A DNA stretch of 37,725 nt from Chara braunii. Taxonomy: Eukaryota > Streptophyta > Charophyceae > Charales > Characeae. This document shows positions 28,940 to 37,725 of this stretch, one piece after another. Under the pieces are notes generated by a model that was given only the letters and a program-made list of their open reading frames with translations, was not told the origin of the DNA and searched no databases. Numbering within the stretch: the first letter of the stretch is position 1; each line of letters starts with the position of its first letter. Position numbers and translations under genes: made by a program. Where the stretch lies: contig BFEA01000103.1 in NCBI GenBank assembly GCA_003427395.1, positions 2,889,047 through 2,926,771 of the forward strand, in the 5' to 3' direction.

Positions 28940-31900
28940 TAATCATTTTTGTAAGCAAAGATATTGTGTCAAGTTCTGACCAGGAGTCGCTCGCCTTTAT
29001 CTTTAAGAGTTGCAGTTCCATTAGCACCTCCTAGTTAAACCAGCGAAGGTCCTCCACTTTTGCCTGGTCATATCTTAGGTATATGTCCTTCTCCGACAGT
29101 CTGTGTCCCCCATAAGAGATTGCTTGGGAGGAGGTAGCGCCTTGCGGGAGGTGGTCTCAAATCAATTGCCCTATGTTTGATTTCAACAATGTTGGGCCAC
29201 TCCCCCATGTTGTGAGTGAGAGGAGGAAGGACGAACGACATTTAATAGTAACTTCCTTATGTGTTGCCCATGTAGGTGTGGAGAGGCCTACCTCCCATCC
29301 TCCCTCCGTGTGTCTGATTGGGATAAGCACAAACCCTTCATCCATCGGTGCATTCACTCTTCCTCCTTTATCGAGTAGGTGGTGGATGTTTTGTCGTTTA
29401 CTTGTGAGGTCCAAATCTGGGGGCTTTGGGAGAGGGGGTTCTTTCTGCGGCTTTTGTCGCTCATGTTGTGTGACTGATTCTGGCTTATTGGCTGCCAAAC
29501 CTAAGCATAATCCTTCCTCTACCCTTTCTGTCCTATTAACTGCTTCATTTCCTTCTTCATTATCTGGCATCCTGGCCATTTCAGTCCTCTTACATCCTGA
29601 GGGTTCCCCGTGTATGTTTTTCTGGTCCTCAACTGCCTACTTCCCCCCTTCCTTCTCTCCCTCATCCTGCTTACCACACGCCCTCTCCTCATTCCCCTTT
29701 GTGTTTTCTTGATTTCCTGTCACCTCTTTATTCTGTTTGTGTTCAATTCCATTTACTTTTCCTTGCCCCCCTTCCTCCTCCCCCTCTTCTCTTATTTTAT
29801 GTTCCCCTTCTTCCTCTCACCCCTATTCTACCTCTTTTTCCTCTCTTTCTTCTTCCTTCTCTCCCTTTCCTGTTCTGTCATTCGTTCCTTTTTCGGGGAG
29901 ATCTTTGCTTGATTCCTCATGTGCAGTGGTGTCGTGGTCAGTTCCAGCTGGCTAAAAGCGGTTGAGGACGATTGTTAGGAGTTTTTGACATGTTACCTGC
30001 CAGCTCGTTCCTTCTGGCAGTCCATTTGACAGGGCGGTTTTGAGACTCTCACTGTTCTCCAGGAGGGGGATCAAAACCCTGTAAGTATTGTCCCAAAACT
30101 CCTCGTTTTTATCCTTGAATTTGATATGAAGATTCTCCGTTAACCACTCTGCCAGCTATTTCAGTATGTCATCTTGATTGCTTGTTGTTGTGTTTTCTTT
30201 TGTTCGTACTTGTGTGCTCTGGTCTTCCCCTGCTTCCACTGCTTCTTCTATAACTATTTCTGGGGATGTCGGCGGGGGGGGGGGCTCCTGAGACAACCTC
30301 CACCTCCATTGGGTCATAACCAAAGGCTTTTTCAAAAGCATCTTCTTCGTTGTTTCCCATGCCTAGTGGTAGGTTGTCAGCTCTCTTGTCTTTGGTCTCT
30401 TGCTTATCTTCTGGTTCTGGTTCCTTCCTTTTTAGTACATGCCATCTTGTGGTCTTCCTTCCTTCCCCTCGACCTATCTGTTGGTCTCCCTCCCCCCGAC
30501 CCTTTTGTCTCTCCCCTGTCGGCATGTAGTCCCCCGCTGCCGGTCCGAGCAATTGTTTTTGTTTCTTTAGAGCAATATGTTGTTGAGAGTGCATGTGATC
30601 TGGTTGGTTGATTTTAGGGGAGTAATGGGTCATACTGGTTGGGAGGTTTGCACCCCTGCCCCAAGGGATCCGACTTGATGCCTTATTCCACCTATTGGAT
30701 TGTTCTCGATCACCCCGTGTGGTGGTAACCACTCGTTTGGTGGCTTGGTGGCCCTGCATTGTTCCCCTCTACCCTTCCAGATCCATCCCTTAGCCTGTCC
30801 TTTTTGGTCCAAGTCCTTAAGGTATACCCAACCCTCATGACCCGGGTCTGCTGTGTACCATCTGTTTGGTCTACGGGGGTCTCGTTGTAGCCTTCTAGCA
30901 GTTGGGCCCCTATTATCTAGATGTAGGGGGCACGCTGATTCAGTGCACAAATGCCCATATGCTCTGCATTTAAAACACCAGGGCCCGAATTTGTGCGCTG
31001 TGTGGATTTGATAGGTCTTTCCCCCCATCCTGAAGGGGATGATATCATCCATCGAAAAAGGCTGATCTCTGGGGAGGTCCAGGGCTAACATCACGTAGTC
31101 GTCCCTTTTTGCCATGTACGACGGCAGCGGATCAATAAAATCGACGAATGTATATTGTTGTCCGAGGTCGTGTATAAAGGTGGTCTGCACCTTGACCGGG
31201 ATGTGTCACAGTTCGACCCAGAAGTAGTCTTTCATCAACTGCTCTCTCTTTTCCTCTGGGGTGAGTTTTTTAGGTTGCCATGGGTATTTTCGCACCTCCG
31301 ATCTCTCCCATTGAATCTTCCTCCACCCATCTATTCGCTGTTTGTCTTGAGTAAACAGGCTTAAGATCGTGAAGACAGTTGATGACATAGGTTATATCAG
31401 AAAGAACTTTGGGACGACCTCCGGGCTGCCTTTCATCTCTTCCAACCTCTTACAGATCCATCTTATTTTTTCATTAACTTATTTTTGTGTGACTTCCCCC
31501 TGAAACAACCAATTACTGCCATGTTTTATGTACACTTGATCTCTTGCCTCTAGTTTATCGGCTGGATATGTTTTTATCATGGTCTTACGCCCCCCTTGGT
31601 CCACTACCAGACTTTCAGAGGGAGAGAGGAAGAGGGTAAGGAAGTATGCTCTTGCCGATGACAAGTTCCTAAGGGGCACTTTTAGATCTTCTGTGGGTCC
31701 TCGTTGAGAGTTTGTAGGTCGTCGTTTAATAGACAACGATTTTTCCTGAATTGTGTTTCTCACTTGCTGTGCCCATGAGGGTTTCACTTGTTCCGTGGTT
31801 GATTTTCATATTATTCCTTCCGGTTCTTTCGATTCTTTTCCTTGTTTCCCTCGTTCTTGTTTTTGTTCTTCCTCCGTTAACATTTCTTCTTCTTCAATCC

Positions 31901-32249
31901 CCGCTGTCATCATGCCCTCTTCCTTCCCCTCTTCCTCCCCTCTTCCCATGACCTGGTCCTGCAGGGGGGGGAAATCCTTGCCCACACTCTCTGCACTACA
32001 CGCCCTCTTGCTTGTTGCAGATTCTGTCGAGCCGGGGTTCCAAATGTTTTGTTGGGTCGCGTCATTGGAGGAGGGTGCATGTGCATTGTCCATATGAGGG
32101 GGACTGGTCAGCCGATGCTGAGGAGGGTTCTGATTCCATGGTCTTTCATTTGGGCCAGGAGTCAGATGTCTACTGAGAGTGTGCCTCATGACCCCTTGGT
32201 AGAAGATGAGTTGTCCCATTCCTTTGGCTTTCCCATATCTCATATCCAT
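28940..32249 (-). pseudogene. LINE B ORF1 (zinc-knuckle RNA-binding protein) and ORF1-ORF2 junction
   Basis: ORF1 binds LINE RNA. Pieces on -: 32249-31806 (KDFPPLQDQ, a Glu/Lys-rich helix), 31787-31479 (KPSWAQQVRNT, then TYPADKLEARDQVYIKHG), 31388-31206 (WRKIQWERSEVRKYPW), 31190-30630 (VMLALDLPRDQPFSMDDIIP, then a CCHC-like zinc knuckle CFKCRAYGHLCTESAC), 30759-30169 (hydrophilic tail) and 29579-29157. The fold order resembles plant LINE ORF1 proteins with a DUF4283-like domain followed by zf-CCHC. Frameshifts separate the pieces. 29580-29960 is a purine-rich stretch (- strand). No intact ORF1 remains. Confidence 0.7.
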
Positions 32250-32300
32250 CTTAATCGTTTGTCCAAATTTTAATAGTTATTTTTTGTTGTTGGAGTACGT

Positions 32301-32814
32301 TTTTTGCTGGCTTGGGTAGATCGCGAGTTCTGGGGGGGGGAAAAGGCTCAGTGGCACTGGAGAGCAAGGAGCTGAGGTGGGGGAGGGGCTTGCCTGTTTC
32401 TGGACTTCTTACTGCTCCTCTTGATTCTCTGGCCTTGCCTGTTTCTGGACTTCTTACTGATCCTCTTAATCTTCTGTGAGCTGCACCTTCCTGGAAATAA
32501 TAGTCTCCCCTTGTTTCTACTGGGGCGCTCCGCTATATCACCTCAGTGCTCTCTGTTCCTCTTACCTTCCGCACCACCTTCCCGTGCTTTTGTTACCCCT
32601 TTCCTTGTCACCTGATATTCTTTCTCAACCTCGTCCTTCTTTTCTCCCCTTCCTCTCACCTTTGGATTTTCCCCTTCCTTGCTTCTCTTTTTACTTCTTG
32701 TAGTACGAGTACCCTCCCTATTCCAACCCGCCAACGATGACTCTCATTACCTGTCACAAACGAACTAACATCTTTCGTGTTGTTGCTTCTGCCTACTGCT
32801 TCTTTTCCTTCCTT

Positions 32815-32856
<42 letters not shown>

Positions 32857-32930
32857 NCACAAATAAAACCACCAACACTCCAACTCAAACCCTCGCTTCA
32901 GACAAGAAACCGCCGCTCAGTCTTCAGTCC
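32301..32930. other. Non-coding interval with a 45-base duplication and poly(T)
   Basis: A 45-base unit starting CTTGCCTGTTTCTGGAC occurs at 32389 and 32434. The rest is pyrimidine-rich, ending in a poly(T) run to 32856 and an N at 32857. The 5' end of LINE B probably lies near the left edge. Confidence 0.6.
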
Positions 32931-32974
32931 TTTTTTTTTTTTTTTTTTTTTTTTGGAAAAGTCAGGCTCCGTCT

Positions 32975-33092
32975 ATTGGTGGGGAGCAACACCTGCTGGA
33001 AACCGGGTCCAGCGTCCCATGAATACATCTTTACAAAACAGTACATCAATGAAAGTGACGCCAATGTGCTGGAAACCGGGTCCAGCGTCCCA
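32975..33092 (-). repeat. Two copies of the LINE 3' tail hairpin
   Basis: The stem-loop (- strand GCTGGACCCGGTTTCCAGC) occurs at 33013-32995 and again at 33086-33068, followed each time on + by GTCCCATG. The second is a partial tail copy without the CTCCCCACC block. Confidence 0.85.
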
Positions 33093-33299
33093 TGTTCAAT
33101 CTACTCTTCCATGCCTAACCTGCCGCACGGTCGGGTATTGGGGTGGGAATCATCGGGGGGCACCAGTGGAGTCTCCCTCCATCCCCTAGCCTCTGCCAAC
33201 CACCTACTATCCTTTGTGCGCCTCTTGTGTCTTTGCACATCTGCAATAGCAAGTGTTTTGAAAAACAACTGGAACAACTGAAAAAACAGAAAGCAACAG

Positions 33300-33385
33300 G
33301 TTGAACTAGGCTGCACTGAGCTGCACTGAAATCCGCTGAATTCAGTTGAAGCCAGCTGAAGACAGCTGAAATCAGCTGAACCATT
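33300..33385. repeat. Degenerate AGCTGAA-type tandem repeat
   Basis: Short phrases GCACTGA, CAGCTGAA and TCAGCTGAA recur about every ten bases in the LINE D 3' UTR. Confidence 0.6.
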
Positions 33386-33980
33386 CTGAGACTTTCTGGA
33401 CGGATACTATACAACAACTTCACTGAGAAGCTGGTCCGGACCGAAATGAAGTTCATTTAAGTACAATCGGACAACATCAGACAGCATCAGACAACAGTTG
33501 TCTTCCACTCACCCCAGGGTTATTCTGAGATGAACAACGATGTCTTATATTCGAACTGAAGTAAGTTGAGGTGAGTAGGAGTAGACAGAATGCCAAGAAT
33601 AGGGGAAGTATGATTTGGAGAACCAGAAAGTCGGGCCTGTTCTGAGCGCGATCTGAGAATCCCCGAGCTCATGCAGGCGGCAAAATTTCTGCTAAGGACA
33701 ACTGATGGGGTGGGAACGGATCTGCAAAGTCCTGGGCGGGACGTAACGGGGAGCCAGGGTCTATCTTGGTCTAGTCGTGAAAGACCAACTGATAGTCTCT
33801 TAGTATTTCTGCCCGGAGTTCCCCTAGTGCTTCTCTCTCTGTCTGACGGCCGGTCCACTTCACCGCTGCCACCCATCCCTCCCTTTCTCCCCCCAGCCAG
33901 TCCTCGCAGAATGTAGCAATGATCCCGTTCATGTGTCCCCAGGAAGACGTTTGGTCGAGCTTGTCTTTAGTTGTCTTCCA

Positions 33981-34697
33981 TTAGGTCACCAGCTCATGAT
34001 GAATCAATGTCCGAATTTGTTCCATAGCCTCTCCGTCCTCCACCCACGCCCCCTCTAACTCCAAACAACATCTTCTCCACCATATAGTCCATAGCACACT
34101 CCGTCTACCCAGGTTGAACATGTTCTCCTCAAATGTCTTCCCCCAGATTGGAGGGAAATGCCCCAAAAGTATGGCCCTCCAATCCCATGGCCATACTGCG
34201 CCGGGAACTATGTGTCGCCAGATTCTATCCCAACTTCTCCACAGTAGTACCGACGCGGGACATTGAAGGAAGATGTGTTCAATGGTTTCGGCCCGTCTCC
34301 CCCCAGGGTAACTTTGGAGACATCGATGACACCATGGCAGTGCCTTCCCTTGTTGTTCCAGGTGGGTGTGGTCTATCAGCCAATCCTTAGTTGGTAGACA
34401 CCTATGTTCTATTTGCCACTGGAGGGCGGAGATTTTGGCGGGTCTTTTGTTGTATTGTGCAAACCACCGTATGGGCTTCAGTAAATGGCGGTCCACATTG
34501 AGGTGGCGGTACCATCTATCTTCTATGCGATCCCGTAGTCTACGTTTAGGTCTGAGCATATGGTAGGCCGACTTGGATTTTAGGTTTTGTAATGTCAGTA
34601 TTTTTGCCTCCCCCTTCCTGGGTGGAATGTTCATGGTCCACCGCCACTCATCAGGGTCCAGGGGGAGGTCTTCGATTGGGACCATTGGGCGATACAC
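33981..34697 (-). CDS. LINE D ORF2 C-terminal segment with zf-RVT domain
   Basis: A 238-codon open frame without stops. It begins (RPMVPIEDLPLDPDEWRW) where LINE B reads LPLDPLEWVWM, and continues with YHMLRPKRRLRDRIEDRWY, LQWQIEHRCLPTKDWLIDH, then WCHRC and ETIEHIFLQCP (C-X2-C...H-X4-C zinc-binding set), and the Trp-rich VLWTIWWRR helix. It ends with VHHELVT-type residues (IHHELVT). The RT and endonuclease are absent. It is open, unlike the parallel region in LINE A and B, so this insertion is younger or less decayed. It is probably not expressed as a protein on its own. Confidence 0.75.
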   Translation of the reverse strand: MYRPMVPIEDLPLDPDEWRWTMNIPPRKGEAKILTLQNLKSKSAYHMLRPKRRLRDRIEDRWYRHLNVDRHLLKPIRWFAQYNKRPAKISALQWQIEHRCLPTKDWLIDHTHLEQQGKALPWCHRCLQSYPGGRRAETIEHIFLQCPASVLLWRSWDRIWRHIVPGAVWPWDWRAILLGHFPPIWGKTFEENMFNLGRRSVLWTIWWRRCCLELEGAWVEDGEAMEQIRTLIHHELVT

Positions 34698-34794
34698 CCT
34701 CTTTATCCTTCTTAGTTTCCTCTTTTTCCACCTTGCTCCCCTTTTCCTTCCTTGCCCTGCGTTTCGCCTTCTTCACACGCAACCCGTTCTTACC

Positions 34795-35240
34795 CTGATG
34801 TTTTCCTTCCTCTCCCCCCTTTCTCCCTCTCCACTCACCTTTCAATAATCCAACTTCTGTTCTTGTGCTACGTTGCTTCACCACTTGTTCCTCCAGAGAT
34901 CTGGATTCAAGACGGCCCACCCTGCTCCGATCCGTATTCCACCCTTCCCCGCACTCTTGCTTCTTGTTAACAAGTCGCCCCCTGATGTTTCCTTCTATCC
35001 CCAACGACCTCCCTCTCCACGCGCCAGTGTTGTTGCATCTCACTGCTTGTTCCTCCAGGGTTTCCAGACTCAAGACGACCTGCCTATCTTCGTTTCGTGA
35101 TGGTCGTACACTCTTCTCACCACTTCCTCGTCGATCCCCTTAACCTGTTCGATACGTGCCGCCCGTTCCTGCCCTGCTGTTTTCCTTCCTCCGTTCTTCC
35201 TTCTCCACACGCCGTCCAATAGCTCACTTTCCGCTCGACC
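34795..35240. repeat. Pyrimidine-rich imperfect repeat, about three units of 185-190 bases
   Basis: Blocks beginning TGATGTTTTCCTTCC (about 34797), TGATGTTTCCTTC (about 34983) and TGCTGTTTTCCTTCC (about 35175), each followed by CTCTCCAC or TCTCCACACG. TTGTTCCTCCAG with a CAAGACG follows in the first two (about 34884 and 35049). Frames across them are low-complexity and not supported as genes. Confidence 0.6.
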
Positions 35241-35295
35241 TAATTACTGATGACTCACTAAACTCTTTTGCCCTGTTATCATTCTCTTTGCCCAA

Positions 35296-35586
35296 ATGGT
35301 ATCTCCCCCACTCCTCACCGTGCAGAAGATTAAAGTAGGGGTAATTGAGGAGTATAGGGCAGAGCTTGATTCTGCACACAATGGGGTTAATCCTTCATCA
35401 CTGGGGAAGCAATCAATGCCCCGTGCTCATGCTATATTTGTGTTATACAGGGAAGCTGTCTCCAGGGGAGCAGTGGCTGAGGCTCTTCCAACCCTAATGG
35501 GAAGAGGCGTGTGTATAGGTGTTGTAATCAATTCCATAATTGGAGCCTTGGGCACTGGCCCCTTTTTCGTTTTTTTTTTTTTTTAA
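35296..35586 (+). other. Short open frame of unknown status
   Basis: 96 codons, ending in poly(T)-encoded Phe residues. The middle part (HAIFVLYREAVSRGAVAEAL) has a protein-like composition but no motif I recognise. It could be a gene fragment or a chance frame. Confidence 0.2.
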
Positions 35587-35610
35587 AGAACAAAAAAGAC
35601 AATTGTACAC

Positions 35611-35953
35611 AGAGTTGGTAAGGCGTTCAAGCGACACTTAGGAGGTCGTGGGTTCAACTCCCATTGGCCCCACGATAGTGCCTGTGGTATGCTTGGCGTC
35701 TTACCTTCAAGACGCCCAGTTGGTAAAAGCAAGTGCGTGGTCACTCATTGGACAAAGCTCTGGTGTTGCAACGGGGAGGTTGCAGGTTCGACTTTGTCAA
35801 GGCCGCAATTCCCCCCGAGCACTATTGGTTGGTGTAAATTGCACCCCACGTACTTGCCCCGAGCCTGACATAGCACCTTTACAGACTAATGGCCTCAAAA
35901 GCTCAGTGGGTACAGCTTGAATATTGTCACTTGGAGGTCCGGGGTTAAACTCC
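35611..35953 (+). repeat. Three tandem tRNA-like units (tRNA-related SINE or cluster relic)
   Basis: Unit 1 has an A-box-like TTGGTAAGGCG (35615-35625) and B box GGTTCAACTCC (35651-35661) within a GTGGG/CCCAT arm. Unit 2 has TTGGTAAAAGC (35720-35730) and GGTTCGACTTT (35785-35795). Unit 3 has a D-arm-like AGCTCAGTGGGTACAGCT (35900-35917) and GGTTAAACTCC (35943-35953). Spacing between boxes varies, and no unit folds into a full tRNA with an acceptor stem that I can find. Polymerase III promoter elements are plausible. Confidence 0.6.
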
Positions 35954-36005
35954 AATACACATAACACATATTAAGTCATAGCTCATAATCGACGGGGGGG
36001 GGTTG

Positions 36006-36097
36006 GAGGGGGGGATGGGCTGGAGGTTTTCCCTGGCAGGAATCGACCCTGTGGTGAACTGGTGCGACAGTTACGGACCAATAACCCTGCCCTCTCC
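36006..36097 (+). repeat. Direct repeat R1 before the satellite-like array
   Basis: About 90 bases (GGATGGGCTGGAGG, CCCTGGCAGGAATCG, GTGAACTGGTGCG) recur at 36658-36755 with roughly a tenth of positions changed. Confidence 0.8.
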
Positions 36098-36140
36098 ATA
36101 CTATGCTCATTCGTCATGTCTATACCTGATAGGTACACAG

Positions 36141-36625
36141 GCTGGTCTAGAGTTCGCTTAGGCAAGACACTGCCTGGGGTAGCTCCGAGGAAACGTTTGG
36201 TTCCAGACTAGTTTGGAGTGGCACACAGACTAGTCTAGAGTTGGCCTAGGTACTGACACTACCTACGGTGGCTCCATGGAAACATTCGGTTCCGGACTAG
36301 CCTGGACCATGTAATCAACCATGAAATCATCCCGATAGGTACTCTGGCTGGTCTAGAGTTGGCATAGGTAGGACAGTGCCTAGGGTGACTTCGAGGAAAC
36401 ATTTGGTTCCGGGCGAGCCTGGAGTGGCACACAGGCTGGTCTAGAGTTGGCTTAGGGACACTGCCTATGGTTGCTCCGTAGAAACATTCGGTTCCAGACT
36501 GGCCCAGAGTGGCAACTGTAACATCATCCCAATAAGCGCCCAGATTGGTCTACATGACTTAGGTAAGACATTGCCTAGGGTGGCTCAGTCGAAACATTCG
36601 GTTCCGGACTGGCCAGGGATCATAA
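36141..36625 (+). repeat. Satellite-like tandem array, five units of 87-119 bases
   Basis: Units start at about 36141, 36228, 36347, 36435 and 36543. Each has the order CTGGTCTAGAGTTGGC, ACACTGCCTAGGGTGGCTCC and GAAACATTCGGTTCCGGACT. A fragment of the unit (CACACTGCCTAGGG, 36866-36879) lies beyond the right direct repeat. No coding frame. Confidence 0.82.
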
Positions 36626-36657
36626 CTCATGACTGATAATAACCAACTGAGGGTGCA

Positions 36658-36755
36658 GAGGGGGATGGGCCGGAGGTCTTCCCTGGCAGGAATCGGCCCT
36701 GTGGCGAACTGGTGCGGGTTATGGAATCGATAACCTTGCCCCCTCGGCATAAACA
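36658..36755 (+). repeat. Direct repeat R2 after the satellite-like array
   Basis: Second copy of R1. The pair brackets the array, as in a higher-order repeat. Confidence 0.8.
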
Positions 36756-37060
36756 AACCCCCCCCCTGATACGGCAATAATAGCAGGCTATGCTAGGAAC
36801 ATGGCGCCCGGGTTGGGTCAGAAGGGCTGTCGCAGGTAAGACCTTGGTTAGGGTAGAACCACTACACACTGCCTAGGGAAAGGCTCTAAGGAATATTCGC
36901 TGTCTGACCAAAGAGGTTTGTCATGGCCTAGCGCTGGTGTCTGCAAACGTTGTCCGGTGTACCCGAGAGGGCCAAACAAGTGCACCCGTAGATGAGGAAG
37001 CAGAGGTTATGCTGAGGAAGCAGAAAGATGAGGTAGGTAGGGGTGGCTCCTGTAAGCAGC

Positions 37061-37063
<3 letters not shown>
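36756..37063. other. Non-coding interval with a diverged array unit
   Basis: Contains a degenerate array unit and short repeats (GAGGAAGCAGA twice near 36992-37025). Nothing else recognised. Confidence 0.5.

Positions 37064-37150
<87 letters not shown>
37064..37150. repeat. A44/T43 homopolymer palindrome
   Basis: 44 A (37064-37107) followed directly by 43 T (37108-37150). It could be two retroelement tails meeting or an assembly artefact. Exact lengths are unreliable. Confidence 0.85.
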
Positions 37151-37665
37151 CTAATACCTAAAAGGAAAACGCGGGTCTCGCGTGACGGGCCCACGTGAGA
37201 CACCGGTGCTGGTGGCACGGTCCCAGATGTGAGAGATGCGAGACCCGCGGCTGCTGCCACGGCCCCGCACGCGAGAGTGGCGATTGGGGCGCCCCGATGT
37301 GCGGCGGGTCCTGGGCAGGCGAACCGGCGCAGGGGCGAGGGACGGGGCCCGCGGGGAACTGGCTGGACCGCGGCGGTTGTCTTTTTTTTGGTCTCCCGCC
37401 GCGGCAGATTTTTTGGGGTGTGAAAGGGATGTGAATGGTGTTGGGGAACCCGGCAAAGTGCATCGATTTTTTGTTTCGTCCTTTTTCCGACGACGCCGCG
37501 GCCTCTCCCGAAGTTTTGCGGCCGCCAGAGGAGCCCTTCGTGGCGTGCGGCCGGTTTTTGCATGCGCTTTGCATGCGTGGGGTTTTGTGGGTTGCGTACG
37601 TAACCGCGGCCAGTTTGCGTGTCGCTGTCGAATGCCTGCCGATCACCACTCAGCAAGCGGATACT

Positions 37666-37667
<2 letters not shown>
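37151..37667. other. GC-rich segment without a supported gene
   Basis: Rich in CpG with dyads such as GCGGGTCTCGCG and GAGACCCGCGG. Long - strand frames (to 37656) run through the poly(A)/poly(T) block and low-complexity sequence, and show no motif. Confidence 0.5.

Positions 37668-37725
<58 letters not shown>
37668..37725 (+). repeat. (GA)n microsatellite at the window end
   Basis: Uninterrupted GA dinucleotides for at least 58 bases, continuing past the window. Confidence 0.97.

Larger units (their letters stand above)
14512..32300 (-). mobile_element. LINE B: L1-like LINE on -, split by three insertions
   Basis: Reading - from about 32300: ORF1 (zinc knuckle), endonuclease, RT to 25786, then across the composite insertion the remainder of RT, connection, zf-RVT and 3' UTR to a poly(A) at 14512-14522. 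At each of three insertions the protein reading resumes after removing one copy of a short duplication, which shows that one element was interrupted. The exact 5' end is uncertain. Stops, frameshifts and an FADD to FAAD change mean that it is dead. Confidence 0.82.
32931..34710 (-). mobile_element. LINE D: 5'-truncated LINE (3' end only)
   Basis: On - it runs from a zf-RVT coding segment (34697-33981) through a 1 kb 3' UTR to a tail hairpin and poly(A) (T24 at 32931-32954 on +). The tail matches LINE B and LINE A. The coding start is truncated at about 34700, adjacent to unrelated pyrimidine-rich repeats. 5' truncation is usual for LINE insertions. Confidence 0.78.

Noticed and set aside
29600-29970. 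Leu/Pro/Phe-rich frames on +
   Set aside because: They are the complement of a Glu/Lys-rich stretch of LINE ORF1 and arise from pyrimidine-rich sequence.
36928-37656. 242-codon frame on - at the window end
   Set aside because: It runs through the poly(A)/poly(T) block (Lys and Phe runs) and low-complexity GC-rich sequence, with no motif or plausible start.

Overview
This is nuclear DNA from a eukaryote of the green (streptophyte-like) lineage. The primer-binding site of the Ty3-type element is complementary to plant initiator tRNA-Met, the LINE ORF1 resembles plant L1 ORF1 (zinc-knuckle type), and no bacterial-style operons are present. A charophyte alga or early-diverging land plant fits best, but the species cannot be fixed from the window. 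Almost everything is transposable-element DNA. I see no intact host gene.

Layout. (1) 1-8954: a decayed Ty3/Gypsy LTR retrotransposon on + (partial 5' LTR, PBS, 1.5 kb leader with a long hairpin, gag, a -1 frameshift heptamer GGGAAAC, protease, RT, RNase H, integrase, GPY/chromodomain-like end, PPT, 1.3 kb 3' LTR). (2) 8955-12070: the 3' half of a degenerate LINE on + (LINE A), ending in a poly(A) tail. (3) 12230-13958: a broken unidentified coding frame with four 23-residue repeats, interrupted by a hAT-like MITE (MITE C). (4) 14512 to about 32300: one L1-like LINE on - (LINE B), with ORF1, endonuclease, RT and zf-RVT end. It is split by three insertions: hAT-like MITE A (26024-26352), MITE B (28402-28751) and a large composite (17252-25778). 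(5) Inside the composite, a Penelope-like element on - (17394-24840) has a GIY-YIG endonuclease upstream of its RT and is flanked by 1.75-1.83 kb pseudo-LTR direct repeats. GC-rich arms and a 671-base assembly gap surround it. (6) 32931-34710: the 3' end of another LINE (LINE D, -) with an intact 238-codon zf-RVT reading frame. (7) 34795-37725: pyrimidine-rich repeats, three tandem tRNA-like units, a satellite-like array bracketed by a direct repeat, an A44/T43 palindrome, a GC-rich segment and a terminal (GA)n.

The most interesting object is the Penelope-like element. Its domain order is permuted (endonuclease before RT), as in the Naiad/Chlamys group, and it has a separate upstream ORF with a coiled coil and a SAP-like motif. 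Its two pseudo-LTRs carry the last codons of the RT ORF, as expected of a tandem, 5'-truncated copy. The nesting gives a relative history: LINE B first, then the two MITEs and the composite, each traceable because the LINE reading resumes across a target-site duplication. Several LINE copies share a 3'-terminal hairpin with one compensatory base-pair change.

Caveats: single-N positions flanked by short duplications (525, 8915) look like contig joins, and the gap 25005-25675 hides part of the composite. Function names rest on motifs read by eye.
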